Notes: generated by a model from the letters alone, not told the origin. A stretch of 64,000 nt of DNA from Marinobacter maritimus (GCF_007671675.1 NZ_VCGW01000003.1:124001-188000); one strand, 5' to 3'; positions 25,954-34,022 are shown, counted from the first letter of the stretch. Numbers and translations are program-made.

Positions 25954-28900
25954 TTTTATTTCGGAAGACAACATCGAGCAGGCGCTGTTGCAGCGCCTCC
26001 AGCATATTCACGGTTTTAACGTGCTGGATTGCTATACCGCAAAACCGGAAGACCTGAACGATGGCTCTCACCGGGCCGACAAGCGGGATGTGATCTTCCC
26101 GCTCGAGTTGAAAAAAGCCTGCCTCGAACTGAACCTCGGTATCCCTGAAAACAAGATCGATGAAGCCATTGAGCGGGTGATGAACCGGCGCACCGCCATG
26201 TCGCCGATTGCCGCTAACCGGGAACTGTATGATTTCATCCGGGATGGGGTGCCAGTTCAGTTTGATGATGAGAAAGGCTTTAAACAGCATGAAAAGGTGC
26301 AGCTGATTGATTTTGATGATCCGAAGCAGAACCGCTGGCTGGCGGTCTCCCAGCTTTGGATAAAATCCGTGGGACAGGCTCCCAAGGGTGCTTACCGTCG
26401 TCCCGACGTGATTCTCTACATCAATGGCCTGCCATTGGTGTTCGTTGAACTGAAAAACTCCAATGTGAAGCTGCGGAATGCTTACGAAGATAACCTGCGC
26501 AGTTACCGGCACGACATACCGCAACTATTCCACACCAACGCCTTCTGCATTCTCTCGAACGCTCTCGAAACCCGTGTGGGCAGCTTTACGGCGGGCTGGG
26601 AACATTTCTTCAACTGGTTCCGTGTGGAGAACGAAAAAGAACCAGTAGATCGCAAGAAAATTTCTGAGCAGGCAACCAGTCTGGAGCATGCAGCAGACGG
26701 TGTCTGCGAGCCTTCCCGATTGTTGGACTACATCGAGAATTTTGTGCTGTTTCACAAAGGCGAAACCAAGATCATCGCCCAGAACCACCAGTTCCTCGGG
26801 GTTAATAACGCCTACGGTCGTTTCCTGAACCGCCGCGAACACGACGGCAAGCTGGGGGTGTTCTGGCACACCCAGGGCTCGGGCAAGAGCTTTTCGATGA
26901 TTTTCTACGCCCGTAAGATTTTCCGGAAAGCCACGGGCAATTTCAGCTTTGTGGTGGTCACCGACAGACAGGATCTGGATGGGCAGATCTACCGGAACTT
27001 CCTCAACACCGAGACCGTTCGCAAGGAAGATGTCGCGCAACCAGCGAACGCCGAGGAAATGCGCAAATTTCTGGGGCAGAACAAGAAGGTGGTTTTCACC
27101 CTGATCCAGAAATTCCGCTACGACAAAGGCCGAAAGTATCCACAGCTGTTCGATCCGGATAAGGAAAACCGGGAAGTCATTGTGATGGTGGATGAAGCTC
27201 ACCGTACCCAGTACAAGAATCTGGCGGAGAACATGCGGGCGGGCCTGGCGGGCGCTCACTTCCTCGCCTTCACCGGTACGCCTCTGCTGGGCCGGGATCG
27301 CAAGACCAATAGCTGGTTTGGTGATTATGTATCCGAGTACAACTTCCAGCAGGCCATGGAAGACAATGCAACGGTGCCGCTTTTTTATGAGAAGCGCGTG
27401 CCAAAGGTTCTGATACAGAACGATGATCTTGGGGATGAGTTTTACGAGCTTCTGGAAGACGAAGATCTGGAGGATGCCCAGCAGGAAAAACTGGAGAAGA
27501 AGTACGCCCGGGAACTGGAAGTTATCAAGAGGGACGACCGGCTGGATACCATTGCCAGAGACATCGTTTATCACTTCCCCCGCCGTGGTTATCTCGGCAA
27601 AGGCATGGTAATTACCCTCGACAAGTTCACCGCCGTGCGAATGTACGACAAGGTGCAGCAGCACTGGAAGGACGAACAAAAGCGGTTGCTGAAGCTGATC
27701 AAGGAATCCACAAACGAGATCGAGAAAGCACGTTTCAAGAAGATCCGGGATTACATGAAAACGGTCGAGATGGCCGTGGTGATCAGCGATCCCAAAGCCG
27801 ATGAAGAGAGGTTTGAACGCCAGGGGCTGGATATCAAACCCCACATCAAACGCCTGGATCAGCTTGATGAGCACATGCACGACGTGGAATACAACTTCAA
27901 AGACCCGGAACACCCTCTGCAACTGGTGTTTGTGTGCGCCATGTGGCTCACCGGGTTTGATGCCCCCACGGTATCAACCCTGTACCTCGACAAACCCATG
28001 AAAGGCCACTCCCTGATGCAGACTATCGCCCGGGCCAATCGTGTCGCTTCATATCGGATCAAGGGCCATAGCGGCGATCTGGTGGAAAAAAAGAACGGCG
28101 AGATTGTTGATTACTACAACGTGTTTCGCAACATGCGTAAGGCGCTGAAAGATTATGCGCAAGGAGCGGATGGCGAAGCACCGCCGGTTCAGGAGAAGTC
28201 GGAACTTTTTAAATTGTTGGATGATGCCGTTGTCCAAACGCTGGAATTCTGTCGGGAGCGCGATATTGAAATGGAGGTCGTCTTCGAGAAGCGGGATACG
28301 TTCAAGAGCATCGGCTTCTTTAACCAGGCGGCGGATACCCTGTTAAGCAATGAAGAATGGCGAAAGCAGTTCAACGTCTATGAAAACACGGTGACGGCCC
28401 TTTACGAGGCATGCAAACCGGAGGTTTTTCAGCTGCATGGCAACCTGCGAATTGCTGCAATCCAGTATCTGCGGGGCGTTGTGGATGCGCTGGTGGAACA
28501 GACGGATATTGATGCGGTTAGCCAGAAGATTTCCGAGTTGTTGGATGAGAGCGTGGTGGTGGACAACGCAGAAGCGTTTAGCATCAAAGATCACCAAGCG
28601 GAATACGAAATCGTCCAGAAAGGACAGGGCTGGGATCTGAGCAAGATCAACTACGACAAGCTTCGGGAAGATTTCGGAAAAGCAGAGTACAAGCATATTG
28701 AGATCGCGGAGCTCCGGGCGTTTATTGAACACAAACTGCGACAGTTACTGGAGCAGAACCACACTCGCATGGACTTCGCTCAGCGGCTTCAGGAGATCAT
28801 CGACAAATACAATTCCGGTAGCTCATCTGCTGATGCATATTTTGAGGATCTTGTTGAGTACGTTGGTAACTTGCGGGAGGAATCCGAGCGCCACATTCGG

Positions 28901-29215
28901 GAAGGGCTGACGGAAGAAGAGTTGGAGATCTACGACCTGCTCAAGAAAGACAAGCTCACCAAGTCGGAAGAGCAGAAGGTCAAGTTGGCGGCCAAGGATC
29001 TGATTATCCGGTTACTGGAAGGGCACCCCAAAGTACTGGTTCAGGACTGGTGGAAAGATGGCCAGACTCAACGGGCTGTAAAGGCTGCCATTGAAGAGGT
29101 TCTGGATAAGGATCTTCCGGAAAGCTATGACCGCGTGGCGTTCAAGGAAAAGTGCGACAACGTGTTTGAGCTGGTGGTGGAGTTTGCGGCTAGTGGTCGG
29201 AAGTGGGTGGCGTAG
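25946..29215 (+). CDS. hsdR: Type I restriction endonuclease subunit HsdR
   Basis: 1089 aa. The N-terminal nuclease domain (about 1-260) contains RPDVILYINGLPLVFVELKN, which carries the PD-(D/E)xK type residues. The motor follows: Walker A TQGSGKS at about residue 310, DEAH at about 414, FTGTPL, and a helicase C domain with TGFDAPTVSTLYLDKP and ARANR. The C-terminal 250 residues are helical and charged. It translocates DNA and cuts unmodified DNA with HsdMS. The start at 25946 (MASFISED) lies within the abiEii stop region; a longer frame begins 17 codons upstream. It ends in antisense overlap with a lipoprotein gene. Confidence 0.95.
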   Translation: MASFISEDNIEQALLQRLQHIHGFNVLDCYTAKPEDLNDGSHRADKRDVIFPLELKKACLELNLGIPENKIDEAIERVMNRRTAMSPIAANRELYDFIRDGVPVQFDDEKGFKQHEKVQLIDFDDPKQNRWLAVSQLWIKSVGQAPKGAYRRPDVILYINGLPLVFVELKNSNVKLRNAYEDNLRSYRHDIPQLFHTNAFCILSNALETRVGSFTAGWEHFFNWFRVENEKEPVDRKKISEQATSLEHAADGVCEPSRLLDYIENFVLFHKGETKIIAQNHQFLGVNNAYGRFLNRREHDGKLGVFWHTQGSGKSFSMIFYARKIFRKATGNFSFVVVTDRQDLDGQIYRNFLNTETVRKEDVAQPANAEEMRKFLGQNKKVVFTLIQKFRYDKGRKYPQLFDPDKENREVIVMVDEAHRTQYKNLAENMRAGLAGAHFLAFTGTPLLGRDRKTNSWFGDYVSEYNFQQAMEDNATVPLFYEKRVPKVLIQNDDLGDEFYELLEDEDLEDAQQEKLEKKYARELEVIKRDDRLDTIARDIVYHFPRRGYLGKGMVITLDKFTAVRMYDKVQQHWKDEQKRLLKLIKESTNEIEKARFKKIRDYMKTVEMAVVISDPKADEERFERQGLDIKPHIKRLDQLDEHMHDVEYNFKDPEHPLQLVFVCAMWLTGFDAPTVSTLYLDKPMKGHSLMQTIARANRVASYRIKGHSGDLVEKKNGEIVDYYNVFRNMRKALKDYAQGADGEAPPVQEKSELFKLLDDAVVQTLEFCRERDIEMEVVFEKRDTFKSIGFFNQAADTLLSNEEWRKQFNVYENTVTALYEACKPEVFQLHGNLRIAAIQYLRGVVDALVEQTDIDAVSQKISELLDESVVVDNAEAFSIKDHQAEYEIVQKGQGWDLSKINYDKLREDFGKAEYKHIEIAELRAFIEHKLRQLLEQNHTRMDFAQRLQEIIDKYNSGSSSADAYFEDLVEYVGNLREESERHIREGLTEEELEIYDLLKKDKLTKSEEQKVKLAAKDLIIRLLEGHPKVLVQDWWKDGQTQRAVKAAIEEVLDKDLPESYDRVAFKEKCDNVFELVVEFAASGRKWVA

Positions 29216-29538
29216 AACTGGGCCGCAGAAAACCCTGTGAACCCGGATGAAAAACTCAGTGGTTTTGTTTTAACGGCCTCTGACTCAGAGTCGGATCTGA
29301 GCTTGCTTAAAAAACTTGAAGTCGAAGAAACGCTCTTGGGTATTGGCTCAACCCGGATAAACCCGATAGCTTTCCCATTGCGAAAGAAGGAAGTGTCGTT
29401 CTCGTCGATACGCACAGCATCAAATAAAGATGATTGAACTGACACCGCGTAATCATGGCTGGGTGAAAATGATATTGACTGAGTTGATGCGCAGCCGGAG
29501 AGAATCAAAGCGAGTATGACGGTTACGATGATTTTCAT
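29125..29538 (-). CDS. Small lipoprotein, C-terminus apparently replaced at the hsdR junction
   Basis: 137 aa with a type II signal peptide (lipobox LSGC, Cys16). Its first 100 residues follow the pattern of the upstream 148-aa lipoprotein: FDAVRIDENDTSFFRNGKAIGFIRV aligns with FDTVELQPSELQLWKNSDLVGSITT. After about residue 107 the frame runs antisense to the end of hsdR for 91 bases, so the last 30 residues are not homologous and the natural tail seems lost. It overlaps its upstream neighbour by four bases (ATGA). It may be a pseudogene. Function unknown. Confidence 0.6.
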   Translation of the reverse strand: MKIIVTVILALILSGCASTQSISFSPSHDYAVSVQSSLFDAVRIDENDTSFFRNGKAIGFIRVEPIPKSVSSTSSFLSKLRSDSESEAVKTKPLSFSSGFTGFSAAQFYATHFRPLAANSTTSSNTLSHFSLNATRS

Positions 29539-29981
29539 TGGAGGACCATTGACGAAATGACTTCTTCGAAAACATCATTTCTTACGCCAATTGTTATCCA
29601 TGACTCGGTATTATCAGCTCTTGCAATAAAAGCCGTTGTATAACCACGAAAAGATGATGCAAATCCATAAGCGCCCTCTGGTAACGCTAGTTCGCTTGGT
29701 GTTCCGGGTCCTTTATGTGCCTCCACAAATCCCTGTTTCACCTCTTTGATAGCCGACTCGAACAGCGGGTTGGTTTCAATGGTGGTTATTGAACCAACCA
29801 GATCGGAGTTCTTCCAGAGTTGAAGTTCTGATGGTTGAAGCTCCACAGTATCGAATTGGCTGCTACTGATTTTGAAGCTGACATTTGCTGTGGTGTGAAA
29901 CTCAATAGGTTGACTCGTTAGCGAGGCGCAACCCGAAATGAAGCCAACCATCAAAACGATCAGCGTGACAAACCTTGTCAT
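29535..29981 (-). CDS. Small lipoprotein of unknown function
   Basis: 148 aa. The signal peptide ends in a lipobox (GFISGC, Cys18 or so), giving a lipid-anchored periplasmic protein. The body contains FDTVELQPSELQLWKNSDLVGSITT and a C-terminal ITIGVRNDVFEEVISSM. It was not recognised as a named family. It is the full-length member of a tandem pair with the next gene and starts 13 bases after the 116-aa gene, so hcp, the 116-aa protein and both lipoproteins may be one leftward cluster. Confidence 0.72.
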   Translation of the reverse strand: MTRFVTLIVLMVGFISGCASLTSQPIEFHTTANVSFKISSSQFDTVELQPSELQLWKNSDLVGSITTIETNPLFESAIKEVKQGFVEAHKGPGTPSELALPEGAYGFASSFRGYTTAFIARADNTESWITIGVRNDVFEEVISSMVLQ

Positions 29982-29993
29982 TAAAAGCTCTCC

Positions 29994-30344
29994 TTATCGG
30001 TACAATGAGTCAATAATAACAGGTTTGAACTGTGCGGCGCGGAAGCGCTTGCACATCATGTTAATTCTCACATTGCCCATCAGAAAAGGTTCACCAGATT
30101 TGCGAATGACCCGTAAAGCCCATTTTCTGAGTTTATTCGCTGGCAATAGCAAATCTTGTGGCGCAGGCACCGAATCGATCCAAGTACTGCAATCTTCGGC
30201 CTCTGACAGCAATTTGGATATCGCAATTACCGTCTCGTCGGTTATTGAGGGTGCGGTAAATTTCCGGGCATTGCCTTGCCCATAAAATGTACCAATTATC
30301 GCTTGAATTATATCCACGTCGCTTTGTGTAAGTGTATCGCTCAT
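29994..30344 (-). CDS. Hypothetical protein downstream of hcp
   Basis: 116 aa, cytosolic by appearance, with no signal peptide or membrane segment. It starts MSDTLTQSDVDIIQAIIG and ends with a basic segment (KRFRAAQFKPVIIDSLYR). The family was not recognised. It follows hcp by 72 bases, with a strong hairpin between, and precedes two lipoprotein genes. Position alone would allow a role as a secreted cargo or an immunity protein linked to Hcp, but nothing in the sequence shows it. Confidence 0.65.
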   Translation of the reverse strand: MSDTLTQSDVDIIQAIIGTFYGQGNARKFTAPSITDETVIAISKLLSEAEDCSTWIDSVPAPQDLLLPANKLRKWALRVIRKSGEPFLMGNVRINMMCKRFRAAQFKPVIIDSLYR

Positions 30345-30365
30345 GTCTTCGTCCTTGAAGCCATA

Positions 30366-30394
30366 AACCTCGCGCCGGACTCCGGCGCGAGGTT
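30366..30394 (-). terminator. Hairpin after hcp
   Basis: Perfect 13-bp arms AACCTCGCGCCGG and CCGGCGCGAGGTT surround a 3-base loop. On the minus strand the stem ends GGTTTATGG, so the U-tract is weak. It is likely a partial terminator or an mRNA end that sets hcp expression above that of the genes after it. Confidence 0.6.
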
Positions 30395-30415
30395 AGTGTC
30401 GAGGTTCTGGATTTA

Positions 30416-30934
30416 TCAGGCCTCGATTGGGGAGCGCCAGTCGTCTGCTCCGGAAGTCCCGGCAACAGTGTGCTCCCAGGTTACTTTGCGGTAGGACAGG
30501 GAAACAGTGACCAGCTGTGTGAAGTCAGCACTGGCGGCGTCCTGGCAGTGTGGCATGTTGCAGTTGACGTCGATGATGGTGGCATCTTCCAGGATGGTTG
30601 AGAAGAAGTGCTCCTGTTTGCCCTCTACAGAGGTGCGGTACCACTTCAGCTCAACCTTCGGCAGCATTTCGCCGGAAGCCAGGGCGTTGTACATCAGCGG
30701 CGTTGATTTGTTCAGCGCGGATGTGAACTTGAACGGCTTGTGCACGCGTTGGCCGGAAGGCTGGCCAGACTGGGGATCGGTAGGAACGGTAACAACGTGG
30801 CTGAATTCCTGTACCAGTACTTCGTCTTCATGGCCTTCAACGTATATGTTGCCGACGGAATCGGACGTGAATGCTCCGGCGGTGATGTTGCCCTGGGTTT
30901 TACCTTCAATAGCGATATAACAAGGGGTTGGCAT
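30416..30934 (-). CDS. hcp: Hcp family type VI secretion tube protein
   Basis: 172 aa. The sequence has the Hcp signature: MPTPCYIAIEGKTQG at the start, VLVQEFSHVV, HKPFKFTSALNKSTPLMYNAL, and a beta-rich C-terminal half ending in KVTWEHTVAGTSGADDWRSP. Hcp forms stacked hexameric rings that are the inner tube of the type VI secretion system and can carry cargo. The start at 30934 has GGAG six bases upstream; a further ATG lies four codons before. No other T6SS core gene is in the window, so this is an orphan copy that must work with a system elsewhere, if at all. Confidence 0.93.
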   Translation of the reverse strand: MPTPCYIAIEGKTQGNITAGAFTSDSVGNIYVEGHEDEVLVQEFSHVVTVPTDPQSGQPSGQRVHKPFKFTSALNKSTPLMYNALASGEMLPKVELKWYRTSVEGKQEHFFSTILEDATIIDVNCNMPHCQDAASADFTQLVTVSLSYRKVTWEHTVAGTSGADDWRSPIEA

Positions 30935-31138
30935 AGTCTGCTCCATGACGTTTAAGTGAATGTTCGTCCCCGGGGTGTTCCCTGGACGAGATCACTTACA
31001 GCAAAGCGCATACCAACGTAATAAAATGCAATTAAAACAGCGGCATAAGATATTTATAGGCGATGCGCCTGAGTTATGAGCAAACCCTTGCCTGGCAACC
31101 GGGCGAGCCCTTGCTGGCTGGGTAATAAATTGCCCAGA

Positions 31139-32869
31139 TCACGGTCGATACGCGAACGACATCATGAGAGCGAGCAACAACAGAGCTGATAGCCCTTGCC
31201 AGAAACCTACTGGATGGCGTTCGATCAGGGGTTTTCGGTGCTGTTGGTTCCAGTGATGGCTGGGCTGTCGCAAATCAAACAGGAATTCAGACAGTGCCGG
31301 ATAGCGTTTGTGGGGTTCGGGGTGCAGAGCCCGGGCCAGGGCCTCATCAACCCAATCGGGCAGGTCGTCCCGGTATAGGCGGGCGGGATTATAGCTGAGC
31401 TTACGTAACTGGCTCTGGTTGCGGATGCCTGGCACGCGGGTGCCATACGGTAATTGGCCGGTCAGCAACTGATAGGTGATCACGCCGAGAGAAAACTGGT
31501 CGGCCTGCCAGCCCGCGGGTTCCCCCAGAAAGGTTTCAGGAGCGCTATAAAGCGCCGCGCCCCTGGGCCAGCCGGGCTCATCATGCTCTTGGAGTTCCTG
31601 CAATCCGGCGATGCGGGTAGCGCCAAAGTCGATGAGCACCGCGGTGCCCTGGCTATCGATCAAAATATTTTCCGGCTTCAGGTCCTGATGCACCATTTCC
31701 AGCCGGTGAAAAGCCCGAAGCCCACGAGCTATCTGTTCTACAAACTGGCGCACCGTCTCCAGATCCGGACCCGGATTGTCCTGCAACCACTGCTTGAGGC
31801 TGATTCCCTGCACGTATTCGGTGGCCAGGTACAAGCAGCTGCGCTGTCGTTCCGGAGCAAAGGGCCGCACCACGTGGGGACTGTTGATGCGTTGGGCCAC
31901 CCATTGTTCAGTAGCAAAGTGGTCCAGCGCTCCGGGATCCTGCTGCATTTCCATGGCCGGTACTTTCAATGCAACTTGTTGGTTGCTGGCGTGATCCACT
32001 GCCAGATAGACATGGCTGCGGCTGCTGGAATGAATCTGCCGCAGAGTTCGATAGCCGTCTAATAGCTGCCCCGGAACCAGCTCCGGTGCGAGCGGAAGTT
32101 GTTGGGCATCCCGGGTGATTTCTTCATTGCTCTTGTTGGCGGGTATCGAGTCTACCCGCACAATTTGTACGCTCAGGTTGTCTTCGCTGCCATTAGCGAG
32201 GGCCGTTGCAATCAGCTGTCTGGCTGCAGAATCCAGATCATCGCCGGACTCGCGGATGATTCCGGCCATGCTGTTTTCCTGCAGGTGCTCATATACGCCA
32301 TCGGTTGCCAGCACAAAAGTATCGCCGGGCCACACCGGAACGGTCAGGTAATCAATGTCCAGGTGCGAGTTCAGGCCCATGGCGCGATTCAGGCAGCTGT
32401 CATCCCGGGACAGCCAGACCCGGTGATCGGTCGTTAGCTGCTCCAAAGCCATACCCTGTAACCGATAGATACGGGCGTCCCCCACATGAAAGATATGGGC
32501 TGTGGCGGACTTCAGGATCAGCAAGCTGAGGGTGCAGACATACCCGCGATCCTGATCATACCGGTACCGGCTTTGCCGGGTCTGGGCATGCAGCCAGGCG
32601 TTGTTTGCCCGCAGCACCCGCTGGGCGGACTGTTTGACCGACCAGCTGTCTGGCGTTGAGTAATAGTCACTCAAAAAACCAGCGACCGCAGACTCACTGG
32701 CAATCTGGCTAACGTTGCTGGAGCTGATGCCGTCGGCGATGGCCACAACAACACCCTTGGACCGGAGCTGTGGATCTTCTGGAATTATCAGGCCATGAAA
32801 GTCCTGATTAACCGGTTTCTGGCCTTTGTCCGAGTGCTGGCCAGTGGTAACAGAAAGCTGGATGGTCAT
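31139..32869 (-). CDS. Fused PP2C-type phosphatase and Ser/Thr protein kinase with C-terminal membrane anchor
   Basis: 576 aa. Residues 1-240 are a PP2C-like phosphatase (VVVAIADGISSS supplies a metal-binding Asp, FVLATDGVYEHL a later one). Residues about 270-530 are a eukaryotic-like kinase: VALKVPA with the ATP-binding Lys, HQDLKPENILID (catalytic loop, about 395) and DFGATRI (about 412). One membrane segment (about 553-572) ends the protein. The opposing activities in one chain suggest a reversible phosphorylation switch at the membrane. It follows the nitrite-type channel gene by 73 bases. From memory, a similar kinase gene lies in the nirBD-nas operon of Pseudomonas aeruginosa, so a role in nitrate assimilation is plausible. 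Confidence 0.9.
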   Translation of the reverse strand: MTIQLSVTTGQHSDKGQKPVNQDFHGLIIPEDPQLRSKGVVVAIADGISSSNVSQIASESAVAGFLSDYYSTPDSWSVKQSAQRVLRANNAWLHAQTRQSRYRYDQDRGYVCTLSLLILKSATAHIFHVGDARIYRLQGMALEQLTTDHRVWLSRDDSCLNRAMGLNSHLDIDYLTVPVWPGDTFVLATDGVYEHLQENSMAGIIRESGDDLDSAARQLIATALANGSEDNLSVQIVRVDSIPANKSNEEITRDAQQLPLAPELVPGQLLDGYRTLRQIHSSSRSHVYLAVDHASNQQVALKVPAMEMQQDPGALDHFATEQWVAQRINSPHVVRPFAPERQRSCLYLATEYVQGISLKQWLQDNPGPDLETVRQFVEQIARGLRAFHRLEMVHQDLKPENILIDSQGTAVLIDFGATRIAGLQELQEHDEPGWPRGAALYSAPETFLGEPAGWQADQFSLGVITYQLLTGQLPYGTRVPGIRNQSQLRKLSYNPARLYRDDLPDWVDEALARALHPEPHKRYPALSEFLFDLRQPSHHWNQQHRKPLIERHPVGFWQGLSALLLLALMMSFAYRP

Positions 32870-32890
32870 CCGTTTCGCGCCTCAGGCAAC

Positions 32891-32930
32891 GACACAAAGC
32901 CCGGGGGGTGCGGCCCACGGGCTTTGTGTC
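32891..32930. repeat. Hairpin between the channel gene and the kinase gene
   Basis: Perfect 13-bp arms GACACAAAGCCCG (32891-32903) and CGGGCTTTGTGTC (32918-32930) lie in the short gap between the FNT gene and the phosphatase-kinase gene. There is no T-run on the minus strand after the stem. It probably lowers or stabilises readthrough between two cotranscribed genes. Confidence 0.6.
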
Positions 32931-32942
32931 CACGTCAGTCAT

Positions 32943-33788
32943 TTAGTTGGAACGCGCCAGTTCACCATTAAAGCTGCCAGGCACCGTGCGTTTGGGTGCT
33001 GTACGAATGTGCGTGGTGTAAAGGGTGAGGCCGGTAAAAGACAGGCCGCCTACCAGGTTGCCCAGGACCGTCGGGACCTCGTTCCAGATGAAGTAGTCCA
33101 TAATCGAGAACTCGCCGCCCATCATCAGGGCGAACGGGAACAGGAACATGTTGACGATTGAATGCTCAAAGCCCATATAGAAGAACAGCATGATCGGCAT
33201 CCACATCGCCAGCACCTTGCCTGGCACCGTGGTTGAAATCATGGCGCCAACCACGCCCATGGAAACCATCCAGTTGCACAGCATGCCGCGCAAAAAAATT
33301 GTCATCCAGCCCGCAACGCCGAATTCGGCATAACCCAGGGTTCGAGCCTTGCCTACGCTGGCAATCTTGTCGCCTACTGCACCGGGGTCGGTGTTGAAGC
33401 CGTAGGTAAAGACAAAGGCCATAATTACGGCCACTGTCAGCGCACCACCGAAGTTACCCAGGAACACCCAGCCCCAGTTGCGCAGAATGCCTTTGGTATC
33501 GACTCCAGGGCGTCTGTCCAGAAGAGCCAGTGGAGTTAGCATGAATACCCCGGTGAGCAGATCAAAGCCCATCAGGTAAAGCATACAGAACCCCACCGGG
33601 AACAGTATGGCGCCCGCCAGCGGGCTACCGGTCTGAACAGCCACGGTAATGGCAAAGACTGCAGCCAGAGCCAGAATGGCACCGGCCATGAAGGCCCGGA
33701 TCAGAACGTCTCGCGTGGCCATGTAGATTTTTGATTCACCGGCGTCCACCATTTTGGTGACGAACTCCGAAGGCATGATGTAAGACAT
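32943..33788 (-). CDS. Formate/nitrite transporter (FNT) family channel
   Basis: 281 aa with six or so membrane segments. FNT family marks are MSYIMPSEFV at the start, AFMAGAILALAAVFAITVAV, NWGWVFLGNFGGAL, and LCNWMVSMGVVGAM with GFEHSIVNMF. Such channels pass nitrite or formate across the inner membrane. The sigma-54 promoter and leader in front, and the cluster context, favour nitrite (NirC-like). The start at 33788 has AGAGGA six to seven bases upstream; a longer frame extends 21 codons into the leader. It is followed by the phosphatase-kinase. Confidence 0.92.
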   Translation of the reverse strand: MSYIMPSEFVTKMVDAGESKIYMATRDVLIRAFMAGAILALAAVFAITVAVQTGSPLAGAILFPVGFCMLYLMGFDLLTGVFMLTPLALLDRRPGVDTKGILRNWGWVFLGNFGGALTVAVIMAFVFTYGFNTDPGAVGDKIASVGKARTLGYAEFGVAGWMTIFLRGMLCNWMVSMGVVGAMISTTVPGKVLAMWMPIMLFFYMGFEHSIVNMFLFPFALMMGGEFSIMDYFIWNEVPTVLGNLVGGLSFTGLTLYTTHIRTAPKRTVPGSFNGELARSN

Positions 33789-33830
33789 AGGGTAATCCTC
33801 TGTGCTTTTCTGGCCGTCTTTCGACAGGCG

Positions 33831-33862
33831 AAAAAAAACGGCGCCGCTCACTGGCTACCGTT
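33831..33862 (-). terminator. Leader terminator-like hairpin before the FNT gene
   Basis: On the minus strand AACGG pairs with CCGTT and GCC with GGC, with a small internal loop, and eight T residues follow (33838-33831). This resembles the leader terminators of the nirBD operon and nrtA. A 16-base perfect hairpin (CAGACG/CGTCTG, 33880-33895) lies upstream, but no A1/G4 hexaloop overlapping the terminator is evident. ANTAR control is therefore less certain here. Confidence 0.6.
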
Positions 33863-33944
33863 GGATTGGCAGGTGTGAGCAGACGCCGTCGTCTGAAATA
33901 AACTTGTGTGTGGGCAGACAACCAAGGCCTGCTGAACACGTCTC

Positions 33945-33960
33945 AGCAGGTGTCGTGCCA
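33945..33960 (-). promoter_or_regulatory. Sigma-54 promoter of the FNT-kinase unit
   Basis: The minus strand reads TGGCACGACACCTGCT, with a perfect -24 half and correct GG-GC spacing. Transcription would start near 33934, giving a leader of about 145 nt. An 8-bp-armed inverted repeat (33928-33950) overlaps the -12 element and the start site. The 303-bp gap between tonB and the FNT gene holds this promoter, the leader hairpins and the repeat at 34023-34049, and no gene. Confidence 0.85.
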
Positions 33961-34022
33961 GTCTTGTCGGTTTTCTGAAAAAGCTTTTTTGTTCAATGGG
34001 TAATGCGAGATAGAGCGCTCAG

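Noticed and set aside
26525..27922. 465-codon open frame on the minus strand
   Set aside because: It lies wholly antisense to the helicase part of hsdR; the His/Val/Leu-rich translation is typical of a shadow of a high-GC gene.
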